Shown in pieces: positions 10,148 to 20,404 of a DNA stretch of 64,000 nt. The position numbers and the translations under genes were made by a program. The notes beneath the pieces were generated by a model. That model saw only the letters and a list, made by a program, of their open reading frames with translations, was not told the DNA's origin and searched no databases. Source of the DNA: Tolypocladium sp. Sup5 PDA-1 (taxonomy: Eukaryota > Ascomycota > Sordariomycetes > Hypocreales > Ophiocordycipitaceae); contig JPHH03000047.1 of assembly GCA_000750105.3 (NCBI GenBank), forward strand, positions 124,001-188,000, written 5' to 3'. Each line of letters starts with the position of its first letter. The first letter of the stretch is position 1.

Positions 10148-11021
10148 GACGCCCCCTATATCTTCAATTCGGTGGTTCTTCGCAAGATCGACGACAAGAT
10201 GTTCCGGTGGCAAAGGAGATGCCATCCGCCGGCGTTCATGTCTTGATTGAGAACCCCTTCTACACTGGTATTCCGAGCGGCAAGGAGCGCCTGGAGCACC
10301 TTGGCAGGACAGGAGCCAAGGCCCTTGTGGAACACAATCGCCAGTTCAACCATTGAATGGTCACTGCCAAGGATATTATTTCGTCGGACTCGCTCGGGAG
10401 CATAATAGCCATCAACGCCCTACGGACAATTTATAAGCCGTTCGGCTACTTTGATCCTCCTGCTGAGTGGCGCAGACACGAGACGGTGTGATCCTGATCA
10501 ACATGATCCATGAAGTAGAGCTGCTTCACTACCTACTCGGCCCGGTAGTTCGCGTACACGTGGAGAAGACCATCTTGCAACGGGATGTCGAGGCCGAAGA
10601 AGGCGCAGCGCCTAGGCTGCGGTTCAAGTCCGGCGTCGTAGGAAGGTTCATCGTCTCAGACAAGCTCCCCTCTCCCTACAACTTCGAGGCCGGCAGAGGA
10701 GAGAATCCTTTAATCCCAAAGGCAGGGCCAGATTTTTATCGCATATTCGGCACCAAGGCGTCACTGAGCGTACCGGACATGACGAGATGGTCGTACACTA
10801 GCACCAAGACGTGGCAGCAGGAGTTGGCCAGGGAAGAGATCTCCGTCCCCGATGGGACCCCATTTGAGCTGCAGCTGAAGCATGGTGTCAAGGTCATCCG
10901 CGGCCGGGAGTTACCAAGCTGCACGGCGCAGGGCGGGCTCGCTGCTCTTGTTGTCTGCCAGGCAATCAAAGATGCCTTGAAGGCGAATACAACAGTTGAC
11001 ATCGAGGCCCTCGACTTCTAG
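10148..11021 (+). pseudogene. GFO/IDH/MocA-family oxidoreductase, decayed
   Basis: A remnant of an NAD(P)-dependent sugar or polyol dehydrogenase. The N-terminal Rossmann segment is largely unreadable. A piece (APYIFNSVVLRKIDDKMF) lies in one frame from 10148, then the frame changes and AKEMPSAGVHVLIENP follows; the family's catalytic EKP motif reads ENP here. After NRQFNH a TGA at 10354-10356 interrupts the frame, and the same frame resumes at once with MVTAKDIISSDSLGSI. A one-base loss near 10483 shifts into the last long frame (GVILINMIHEVELLHYLLG to NTTVDIEALDF, stop 11021). With at least two frame changes and a nonsense codon it cannot make a full enzyme. Confidence 0.85.
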
Positions 11022-12139
11022 AGCTAGCCTTGGCTCGCATAAAGGGAAAGAATAGCGCCAGTTCCCTGTCCGTCTTTTTTCTTCAAAAGTGAGCAGCGGC
11101 GCCGCTTTGCCAAGTGCGCTGACGTGGCCGCCACACAGCTGACAAGCACGGCATCTTTCCCCCGGATAACACACACAGTCTTAGCGCTGAGCGCCTCAAT
11201 GCTACCTCGGCATTGCGCCTCCGAGCAACTTCTTAATTTGGGCCCCCTCCGACGGGACGGTGTCCGTTCTGCTGGTTCTTTAATAGGTCAGCGCGGGACT
11301 CGGCATAAATGGTAAAGTACGCAGTGGTTGCGACTATCACGTCAAGAAAGAGCCCGGGCTTGTGTTTAGCATCTATGCCCATAAACGCGAGCACATGTGC
11401 AGCTGCAAGACCAGCGAAGTGAAAGAAGGTCCCATGCAGCGTACGCGTAGCTTGTTTCACGAAACATTCATCAAGTCATGGTGCGATTGAACATGCAGTG
11501 AAGTCTAAACCTTGGGCATGTGATAGTGAACCAAAGTCATGTCGCAATAAACCTAATATAACTTCGCAAGTCCTTTGCTGACCTGAGTGTCGCTGGAGCT
11601 CCTAGTAGATAGCAGGTGTTAAACCTGCCTCTTTCGTGTTCGGCCTTCCTGTCATATAGACTCTATTCTATTTATATTTTCGTCACGTCTTCTTTAACTT
11701 TAGAGTCGAGTAAGAGGAACCGGAAAGAACGGCAATCTTTTCAATCGAGCTTCGAACCCGATGTTACCCCCGTATCTTTCGCTGTGAAACACAACTACCG
11801 TTTTCAGAAGTATCGTTACCTTTTAGTAGCACATGCAGTTGTAACAGGTAGGACCTTCTGTTTGGGCCTCAGTGCACTGCTTAGCTATTGCTCGTATAGG
11901 AAGTTGCCAAGCTCTCGGTAAAGTATCAATAGCATTCGGGCTAACGACACAGACGAAACCGCGTGTAAAAGACGGAAGACCTCCTGTAGACTGTATTCCT
12001 ACGGATATAAATATTAAAGTTCTATATCTGCCAGCCATTCCCAGCATTCAACTCACTTCAACGCAAACACTACCTTTGTGGTTCTATTCCACTCCATTAC
12101 AACGATCCTTGTTCAGCATCAGACATTTTAACCGACAAG
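11022..12139. other. Intergenic, upstream region of the aspartic protease
   Basis: No supportable gene. Several short pyrimidine-rich and AT-rich stretches occur, and the last 150 bp form the likely protease promoter. Confidence 0.5.
12005..12012 (+). promoter_or_regulatory. Probable TATA box of the aspartic protease
   Basis: TATAAATA lies 128 bp upstream of the ATG at 12140 in an AT-rich context, a usual position for a fungal TATA element. Inferred from sequence only. Confidence 0.5.
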
Positions 12140-13416
12140 ATGACCTTTGGTATATTCATTGTCTCTCTCTTCATGGGAAGCCGCCTCGTCGCGGCCTTCC
12201 CCACGACTCCGTCCGGAACGTTCTCGGTTACTGCTTCCCATAACCCTAATTTCCATCATCACGGTCCACTTGCACTAGCAAAGGCATACCAAAAGTTCAA
12301 CAAACCGCTGCCTGCGGACCTTGCTGCTGCAATTCAGGGCCTCGGAAAGCGCCAGGGCACCGGCTCGGTCACAAATGTCCCTCAGCAGTACGATAGCGAA
12401 TATCTGGCTGCGGTCCAAATCGGAACGCCGCCGCAGACCCTGAACCTTGATTTCGACACCGGCTCAAGCGATCTCTGGGTGTTCAGTACCGAAACCCCTG
12501 CCAACGAGGTGAACGGCCAAACGTTGTATAATCCTGGTAAGAGCAAGACGGCTCATTTACTCAACGGGGAGACCTGGAGCATCACGTACGGAGACCAGAG
12601 CAGCTCGAGCGGCAACGTTTACAGCGACGTCGTTACTATTGGAGGCTTGACTGTGAAGGGCCAGGCTGTTGAGGCTGCCCAGCAAGTTTCTGCCGAGTTC
12701 ACCAGCGGTCCATCTTCCGGTCTCCTCGGTCTCGCGTTCAGTTCAATCAACACTGTTCAACCCGACCAGCAGCAGACATTCTTCGACAAGGCTCAGTCGA
12801 GTCTCAAAAAGCCTTTGTTCACAGCCAATTTAAATCACCAAGCCGGTACGTTTGACTTCATTACTCCTCCGGCAAGACTTTGCCATTAGCTTAGACGTCG
12901 ACTAACGAACGAACCATTCAAGATGGCAAATACAACTTTGGCTACGTTGATACGTCAGAGTACAAAGGCTCGATTACATACACTCCTGTCGATAACAGTC
13001 AAGGCTTTTGGAGCTGGACTTCGACAGGTTACTCCGTCGGCCAAGGTGCATTGAATGGGCAGTCCATTACCGGCATTGCTGACACCGGCACCACCCTACT
13101 TCTGTTGCCGGATGCGGTTGTCAGCGACTACTATGCTCAGGTGGACGGGGCAAGCTATGACAACTCTCAAGGCGGGTACACTTTCAGCTGCGGCACGACT
13201 CTTCCCGACTTCATATTTGGCGTGGAAAGTTCGACTATCACCGTGCCCGGAGAGTACATCAACTATGCCCCAACTGACAATTCAGGAGTCACTTGTTTCG
13301 GTGGAATCCAGAGCAGTGATGGTATTGGGCTTTCCATCTTCGGGGATGTGGCATTGAAGTCTGCTTTTGTCGTCTTTGATGGTGGCAACACGCAGCTGGG
13401 CTGGGCTTCCAAGTGA
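12140..13416 (+). CDS. Secreted pepsin-like aspartic protease (family A1)
   Basis: Two exons (12140-12845 and 12923-13416) joined in phase give 399 aa. The 77-bp intron has a GTACGT donor, a GACTAAC branch point and a CAAG acceptor. Residues 1-20 form a signal peptide. The propeptide runs to Lys70-Arg71, a kexin-type site. Mature chain motifs are IGTPPQTLNLDFDTGSSDLW with catalytic Asp106 and GIADTGTTLLLLP with catalytic Asp289. The flap Tyr is in ITYGD and the chain ends GGNTQLGWASK. The total size fits the endothiapepsin/penicillopepsin group, acid proteases secreted to digest external protein. There is no GPI-like hydrophobic tail, so it should be released. It lies alone, with about 1.1 kb free upstream. 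Confidence 0.96.
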
Positions 13417-15045
13417 TCGGGGGGTACTTACTTTGGACGCCACGTTTTTGGCGAGTTTGCAATTGGACTTACAGAAACAATACTTCCAATGCCAGCACTT
13501 CTAACAGTGCGATACTTTTGATGACCCAGGCATAGTGAGTGTCGTACAAGGCTTCGACTCCAAAACCCGCCCTGCTCTCCGCTCTCGCCGGAAACGTGTT
13601 GCACCACGCCACCGGACACGGCGATGTTAACGAACCCCCCGAATGTCTCGGAGAAGCGGGGGTGGAGTAAACGATGAAGCAGCAGCCAAGGTGTTATTGA
13701 GAATACCCGTCGGGATTCTGAGGCTCCACGGGACGGACAGCTGGATAAATGCCAAACCAGCTGCGTTTAGGCACACCACCCCGATTTCTCGTGGTAGTCC
13801 GCAAAGTAGCCGGCGGAACTTGGACGTGGCCAAGGGGTAAGGTATTTGAGTTAACCAACGACCCGAGAAGTGATTAAGCATGACTGAGATCAGACGAGGA
13901 CCATAGATACAAGAACCGATAGATGAGTGCAAGGCCCCTGTTCTCAAAAAGTCACTGTTCCGAGACGCGGCAGACGAGCGGGTGCCCACAAATGACCCGT
14001 CTTTGGGGCTAAATCTGTCATCGGGGGCGGCACGTTGTTAGCTTGCCGATGCCAGCTCGGTCGCACAGCCCGTACGTACTTCGTAGATTAATTTCGAGCC
14101 TGAAGATCCCTGCACGCAAGGTACATTCTTGGCACGGGGTTCTCCGCGCGAGCAGCCGTCACAGCGTGAACACGGATGGCAGGGCAATCGACGAGAGGCT
14201 GAGCTGAGGCAGGGCACAGGGGAATAATGCAACGAGAGCGGCTTCCACACATTTGGAGCTGGTTGAACTGTAAATTACGTGTGCGTGGAAGCACGATGTG
14301 GCACTAGATCGACACAAGGTTATCGTCGACGGCGTATTACCCTGCATCTCGTTGTTCAAGGGCCGAGCGTCGGTCCGGAGAGGCACCCGATTCACGTGGA
14401 AATCAACCAGTCTGTGAGCGGGTGACCCATTCGGTGCATGGCGAATTTCCCGAGCCACATTTGGTTTGCCAACAATGTCTTTGTAACCATGGTACCTACG
14501 GACTACTCCATGCCAACCAACCAACCGAAGGGTGTTCAGCTGCACAGCCAACGAGGCCCTGCGACATTTTTTTGACACGAATTGGCACTGTTTTATTCGC
14601 AAGTCGGCCGGGCCGCAGAAGAATTCGCTCCGCCATCTCCAGCATGAGTTAAAACGGTCTGGGGTGCGCATCAAGGGTGCTTCCCAAAAAGGGCAATCAT
14701 TCAAGGTAGAAGGAACCAAGGGAACATCGCTTCCTCTGCGTGCAATCATGATCGGCTTGCCCGTATGCTCCTTATAAAGCTGCTGCCGTTTCGCATCTGG
14801 ATGACCAGATAAGGTGCCAAAATGCCAACCAAAGGAGGACGTTGCGGTCCGACAACCAACCTCTCAGGCTTTAGCGGACCCGCCTCGCCTGCACGACAAT
14901 GCCCCAAAACCCGACGGCACCTCAAGGGGAAGCCCCCAAGCGCAAACGTATGGAAGCACCCGCACAGCTGAGCTGCCCCAGATGTCTGGCATGGCTCCAA
15001 GTTCAGCCCTCTAACAGTCCCCTAGGAATCCGGGGTGTGTCCACC
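13417..15045. other. Intergenic, no gene seen
   Basis: Only ORFs without recognisable family features, including a 196-codon minus-strand frame at 14159-14749 that looks like chance. The last part is the leader of the bZIP gene; the reading frame is open from an upstream ATG at 14899. Confidence 0.45.
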
Positions 15046-15834
15046 ATGACCCCCGCGCAGCTCGCCCGAAAACGGGCCAACGACCGCGAGTCCCAGAGAG
15101 CGATCCGGGCCAGAACGAGGGCCCACATTCTGCACCTTGAGCAAGAACTCCAAGAGCTTAAGAAAAGCCGAGAGAACAATGATCAAGGAGATGAGATTGT
15201 TATTCAAGATCTTGTATGGCGAAACAGCGCTCTGGAGAATGAGCTGGAGCGCCTCCGAGAGAAGGCTTCGGCAACCTTCGCCCATACTCTCCCGACTGTG
15301 AGGAGTTGCCCCGAAGAGGGCGTCGCTCGGCACATGAGTGGCATACCATCGACCGACTTCTCCGCCTGCGAGGACACGTGGAGCATCGGGAGCGGAACCT
15401 TGTCTAATACGAGGATATCGCCTTTGTCTGGTCACTACAGCGCTCTCTCGGACTTTGGATATGACTACGATCGCCTGCCGAGCGACTGCGAGAAACGGGC
15501 TTTGACTCTTCCGGAACCCTCGATCCCTGTCCTCACAGGCGCATTTTCCTCTCCCGAAAACAGACGATGCGACTCTATTTATTACTCAAACAGTGCCCCA
15601 AGTTCGATGCTCCTGCCCAGCCAGGGCCTGGAAGGAATCGCGGATGCCGACGGTGCCAAGTCGTATTACCCTCACACAGACGCCGACGCCGACACCATGC
15701 ACTCTCGAGCACTCGCAAGCGACACGGGCTGGACATCTACACACCATTATGGCTACTCTGATGAGCCTACGCATTCATTCAATGCTCCATCCATGGAGCA
15801 GTTCTATTCTCAGAATTCGACTTCACTTACATGA
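15046..15834 (+). CDS. bZIP transcription factor
   Basis: A 262-aa nuclear regulator. Residues 1-25 form the basic region, MTPAQLARKRANDRESQR and then AIRARTR. A heptad-spaced zipper follows (ILHLEQELQELKK, then VWRNSALENELERLREK), with a short polar gap between. The rest is low-complexity and Ser/Pro/Tyr-rich, as in activation regions. I prefer the ATG at 15046 because it has a strong CCACCATGA context and because homologous fungal factors begin at MTPAQLARKRAND. The frame is open upstream from 14899 and could add 49 residues. The position normally held by the invariant Asn of N-x7-R is Asp here, with Asn one residue earlier. Target genes are unknown. Confidence 0.85.
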   Translation: MTPAQLARKRANDRESQRAIRARTRAHILHLEQELQELKKSRENNDQGDEIVIQDLVWRNSALENELERLREKASATFAHTLPTVRSCPEEGVARHMSGIPSTDFSACEDTWSIGSGTLSNTRISPLSGHYSALSDFGYDYDRLPSDCEKRALTLPEPSIPVLTGAFSSPENRRCDSIYYSNSAPSSMLLPSQGLEGIADADGAKSYYPHTDADADTMHSRALASDTGWTSTHHYGYSDEPTHSFNAPSMEQFYSQNSTSLT

Positions 15835-17112
15835 GAGCACGGAAGAGTTATTGCGTTCCAAGGTTCACACAAACAGATGACCCTACTAACTTTAGCGCTC
15901 TTTAGACAAGTCTCAATGGAAGCGATATAACAAGCGCTGACATGGTTTTGATATTTCCATTTGCTTTCAAGTGCAATTCATTGGACAAGTAGTTCATGCG
16001 CAGTTCTTGGGCCGGCGGTTGAGATGACGGAGCGAGCAGCCTGTCGAGGAATCGAGAGAAGCATCACCATGACCCACACCGCAATAACGACACAACACAA
16101 AAGGGGCCTGGAGTGGACGTGTACGGTAGTGTTGGATGCTCATGGCCTCGCCGCCTGTCATCTGGGGTTCGAAGTGCAACACCATATATACCCATTGGCA
16201 GCTCACCAGAGACTGTTGAACGTGCACCCGGTCCAGTGACTAACACCTGCGCTAACAAATGAGAAGAGTTTCAAGTCGCCGCTGAAGTCATCTTAGTAGA
16301 TCATATGTTTCCTGGCAGATATGTTTGTGGCGAGTGCAAATAGTTGACTGTTTAATTGGGGCATGCAGCGTGGAGCAGACCAGATGGATGGACAGTCCGG
16401 AGTGCGGTCTCGGGCTTGGCGGCCGGCGCGTGTGGGCCGCGATCCCGGGCAGCCCACAAGCACACCTCTGTCTTGTTCGCTTTCTCGCCCCCTCCCCCAT
16501 TTACTGTAATGATGCTCATGGTGTACTGAGATTTCAGCCAATAGAAGGGTCTGGAGAGTTTCAATTAAAACTGGAGGTCGTGGTATCAGGGCATTCTTAA
16601 CCAGGCTGATGTATTCGCAACAACGGGTGATTTGATGGCACACACGTTTTCCTCCACTCTTTTGCTATTAGCGACGTAAATCCGCTTCCTAGTCACAGGT
16701 CTTTGGCATGTTTTACATGAGACCAGTGCCTGGTCTCTTGAAGGGTACCAAGTACCCCTTTGACTGCTGGCCAGAGCCGGTATGAAAGCGCTCCATGCCC
16801 GGTTGCGGGACTCCGTCGAGATCTTCGTCAGTGAGCCAAATTCCTCCATCTTCTTCCATAAGATTCCGACTGAAGCGGCGTCTTTGGCTGTCAATAGAGT
16901 TCCTAGAGTCTAGATGGCGGGAAATGTCACCGCCTTCGAGTGTTCCGTGTCACCTGCCTTTCGTGGTGTCAAAGCTCGGGTGCGATGCAGGTATTGTAAG
17001 GGGTGGACCTGCTAATGGAACTGTAATAAACGATAAGACGTAGTGTCAACCCGATTATATCTATAGGTGGTCTAAGGTAATGTATTAATTGATCTTGGGC
17101 GTACCAACGTAC
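15835..17112. other. Intergenic, no gene seen
   Basis: Short frames on both strands, none with a recognisable family or convincing splice structure. Confidence 0.5.
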
Positions 17113-17931
17113 TCAGACTCGCGCGGCGACTAAGCTCATGTAAATGCCCCAGAGAAGTCCAACAAAGCTGAGAAAAGCAATACGATGGTTGACAGGAATG
17201 AAACTAAAGCTGATGATGGACGCAATTGGCCAGATCTTATAACCGGCAAGTATAATAGGAAGTGTTTCCTACAGGAGCAGACCTGTTAGGAAACTCCGTA
17301 GCCGGCGTTGTTCTGACGCAGATGTAAAACGTACCGTATTAATATTGTGCCACATTTGTGAGCCAGATTGGCCCTTCAATATGCCCATGATGACGAGAAA
17401 GGCAACCGTGTTCATAATTGCGCCAACGGTGATGCAGTCGACGAACCATTTCGTCAACGTATTTCGGACGCTGAACTTGGGCTGCATGGTAGACTGCGAC
17501 CGGCTCGTACTACCTCCTAGCTGTGCTGCCTCCTCCATTGCCTTTAGCTCAGACTGTGTGCATTTCTCATTCTGCGCTGGACTTTTAGGGCAAGCTGGGA
17601 ATGTTCTCTCAAGAAACTGCTGCCAGACGTAGTTCGGCGGGGCCGTGATGAGCGTGACGCCCAGGAAACGGAAGAGCTGGGGTAGATCTAGGCTGAATGC
17701 ACGCTGCGCACACAGAGGGCACAGAGTCAGTGACACATGTACTGTATACATATGGATGGGCGAGGACGGTGAGCATGAACCTCACATGAGAGGAGTGTCG
17801 TCGAGTGTTTTAGTAGCCTAATCGAACGTACGAACCTGGCTCTGGTAAGCCCCAAGAAATTGGGCGCATACGTTGGAGGCTGCGGACAACCCAGATGCTT
17901 GTAGTGTCGCCAGCAAAGTTGGAGACAGCAT
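17113..17931 (-). CDS. Mpv17/PMP22-family membrane protein
   Basis: A 206-aa integral membrane protein of the Mpv17/PMP22/Sym1 family, found in inner mitochondrial or peroxisomal membranes and linked to solute permeability and stress. Three exons join in phase 0: 17931-17836 (MLSPTLLATLQASGLSAASN), 17703-17335 and 17268-17113. Introns are 132 bp and 66 bp. Family hallmarks are PPNYVWQQFLE after the first helices, SVRNTLTKWFVDC, and the signature YKIWPIASIISFSFIPVNHR followed by GLLWGIYMSLVAARV at the C-terminus. About four hydrophobic helices can be seen. Isolated pieces look like noise; only the spliced model shows the family. Confidence 0.88.
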
Positions 17932-18934
17932 GTTGCAAGCCTGCTGGAGATTTGATCTTGAAATGTGCGAGTTTCAGATCCAACGTCGATTGTCAGGAGT
18001 GAGCATTGCGTGCTTTGTAGTGGTGGATTTAATGACGATCAGCACATTCAACGGGGAAGCATGTCTTGGTTATAAAACTCACAAAGGGGGAGGGAAGAGG
18101 TGGTTCTGACGTATTCACGACATTCGCCGTACCCACAGTGGCCAATTGGAGCGCTATATCGAACATATTTGGAGCCGTTTCCGGAGTCGTTTCTGCAGTT
18201 GGTTGGCCATGTAAGTGTGGGTCAGGCTAGGGTGTGAAGGTCTCTGCCTTTTCTCAGGCATCGGAGCATAAGACTCCCTGCTTTGCTGCTTTGTTGCTTC
18301 GCCTTGCCACCTGACTTCCCCACATGGCGATGCGACGACATGCCAAAGCATCTTGGGGGCGATCGTATCCGCGCAAAAGATGGCTATTTAACGGCTTCTA
18401 ACCAAATAGTAAGCCAACATGAGCCGGTGCGGTTCTACAAGTCACTGCGACAGTTCCCAGCAGCGAACGGGTTGGCACTGTCTTGGCGCAGGCGTACCCG
18501 AACATCGCAGGATGGAGTTTCCTGCTATTCATTGCTAATCTTCACGGATCGGCTCGTGACCCCTTTCGGCGGCATTGCCGGTGACGTCAAACGGTTCGAG
18601 TACATGATAGGGAGGGCCATACGTTTTTGGGCGCTGGGGGTAAGCATCCATTCAGTAATCCCATCTTATCGTAGTAAATTTACCTCACTCTCATAAAGGC
18701 TCAGCTCTAAGCCATATCTGTCAGAATGACAAGGACGGCGGCTGGGGTATGGCATGAAGAAACTCTGCACTTGCAGTCATCCAGACAACGTTCAGTGGCT
18801 TCATTGCCCTCACGCAATCTCTTCGGATAGCGCAGCCGGAATCATTGAGTGCAAGTTCTTATCGCGTGAATGTCTGTTCACGCAGCTTCCGCGTTGGCTC
18901 CTCGGCTTAAAAAGTAGATACAAAGAGAAACGGT
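17932..18934. other. Intergenic, no gene seen
   Basis: The upstream region of the Mpv17-like gene. A 137-codon plus-strand frame at 18283-18696 has no family resemblance and is not called. Confidence 0.45.
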
Positions 18935-19774
18935 TTAACCTAAGCTAGAAATGAAGCCTTCAACAACCCCTACAGCTCTTTCCGGGGCTTCCAATGGTAG
19001 TAAGTGACCTACAGCCGGGATAACGACCAGGGTAGAGTGTCGAAAGCTGGAACAGACCTCAGCTTCAACTCTGGACACTGGTTCAACTGCATCTTTTTCC
19101 GCAGCAATAACCATCACAGGTACTTTGATGTTTCTTGTCAATGCTGAAATGTCGTCACCCATGGCATACGCTGGCCATGCAGACTTGGCCCAACCGGTGC
19201 CTCGCAGCATGTCCACCACGACAGACTCCACGACCTCGATTGGCAGAGGATTGGCTGTGAGCACGTTGCGCGTCACAGACTCTGCGCTTTGAGCGTCATC
19301 GTAGGCGTGAATTTGCTGGTCGCGCATCTCCAATGGCAGTATCAGTGGCGTCGGAGGCGCAGGGCAAAGCAGAACCAGGCCTCGGAGGCCATCGATCTTC
19401 CCTCGCCCAGCCACGGCCTGGGCAACTTTCGCACCCATAGAGTGACCGACGATGATGAACCGGGTCAAATCTAGACGGCATATGACTTGTTCAACATCCT
19501 CTGCAAGGTGAATGATGGAGTACCCCGCCTCGTCATCCGGTCCGGTAGACCTGCCCCAGCCCCGGAAGTCTATGGCGACCGTGGGTTGCTTCATCGCGAC
19601 CAGGGCGTTGAACTGCGACCAGGTTGATGACGATCCGCCACAAAAATGGAGGAAGACGATTGCCACATTTGGGGGGCTGGTTGCCAAGGCCGGGTTGGCG
19701 GGTGTGGAGAGCTTGACGTTCAGTTTCACGTCTGGTTGAAGCTCGAAGAGCTCGGTCGTAGTGGTGTATGCCAT
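18935..19774 (-). CDS. Alpha/beta-hydrolase
   Basis: A 279-aa hydrolase of the alpha/beta fold. VFLHFCGGSSSTW supplies the oxyanion-hole region. GHSMG at 110-114 holds the nucleophile Ser112. AAEKDAVEP contains Asp228, and VGHLLPLE contains His257 of the triad. DFRGWGRSTGP matches the D-x-R/P-G-x-G-x-S block of esterases, haloperoxidase-like enzymes and lactonases. I start at 19774 (MAYTTTTELFEL); an upstream ATG at 19846 would add 24 residues with no signal-peptide character. No intron. The enzyme is probably cytosolic. The substrate cannot be told from sequence. Confidence 0.88.
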   Translation of the reverse strand: MAYTTTTELFELQPDVKLNVKLSTPANPALATSPPNVAIVFLHFCGGSSSTWSQFNALVAMKQPTVAIDFRGWGRSTGPDDEAGYSIIHLAEDVEQVICRLDLTRFIIVGHSMGAKVAQAVAGRGKIDGLRGLVLLCPAPPTPLILPLEMRDQQIHAYDDAQSAESVTRNVLTANPLPIEVVESVVVDMLRGTGWAKSAWPAYAMGDDISALTRNIKVPVMVIAAEKDAVEPVSRVEAEVCSSFRHSTLVVIPAVGHLLPLEAPERAVGVVEGFISSLG

Positions 19775-19885
19775 TGAATGCGGTAACTGGAACGAGGTAC
19801 AAAGTGCAGCGAACAGACGATGTTCACATGGAAAATTATTGTGCATGAGCTTCTGTGGGCTCGGCCTCTGTGTCGTTGCTGTGCC

Positions 19886-19892
19886 TTATATA
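19886..19892 (-). promoter_or_regulatory. Probable TATA box of the alpha/beta-hydrolase
   Basis: TATATAA on the minus strand lies about 112 bp before the ATG at 19774. Spacing and context are typical. Confidence 0.45.
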
Positions 19893-20404
19893 ATAAAGGG
19901 CATCACCGAGTCGTGCACGTTGATCGGCAGGCCTTGCATGTCGCAGCGTCCCTCCGATGGCCGGCTTTCTCATACGCCTAGTTAGGCACTCGGATCTCAA
20001 GACACAGGCATTTTAATCTTCCAACATAGCGAGTCAACGTCCGAGAAGGTAGTCAGCTGTGTCGCCACTGCGAGCTGGCCTTGGGTTCCGAACCCGATCG
20101 GAAAACGAGTGCTAGCGGTCGGCGGCATCGGGTTATGAGTGCTCCGCAAACAGGCGTTGCCGATCAACAATATCCGTTCAGTCTCGGCTATAGGGGTATT
20201 ATATGATGGGTTGTACATAACAGTTGACTGAATCTTACAAATTTGCCACAGCCGCCTTGTGAGGGATCCAGTAATACGAAAAGCTACCAGAGCGCCTCGG
20301 TCAGCAGACCAGACACCAACACCGAAACACCCCGAAGCAGGGCCGTGCAAATAATCGAGCCCCGAAGCCATAACATAACACCACCTCAAGAGACAACTTG
20401 AAGC

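Noticed and set aside
14159..14749. 196-codon minus-strand ORF
   Set aside because: No family features, odd composition, and no sign of conservation or splice structure.
18283..18696. 137-codon plus-strand ORF
   Set aside because: No domain resemblance; it lies in the upstream region of the Mpv17-like gene and reads as chance.
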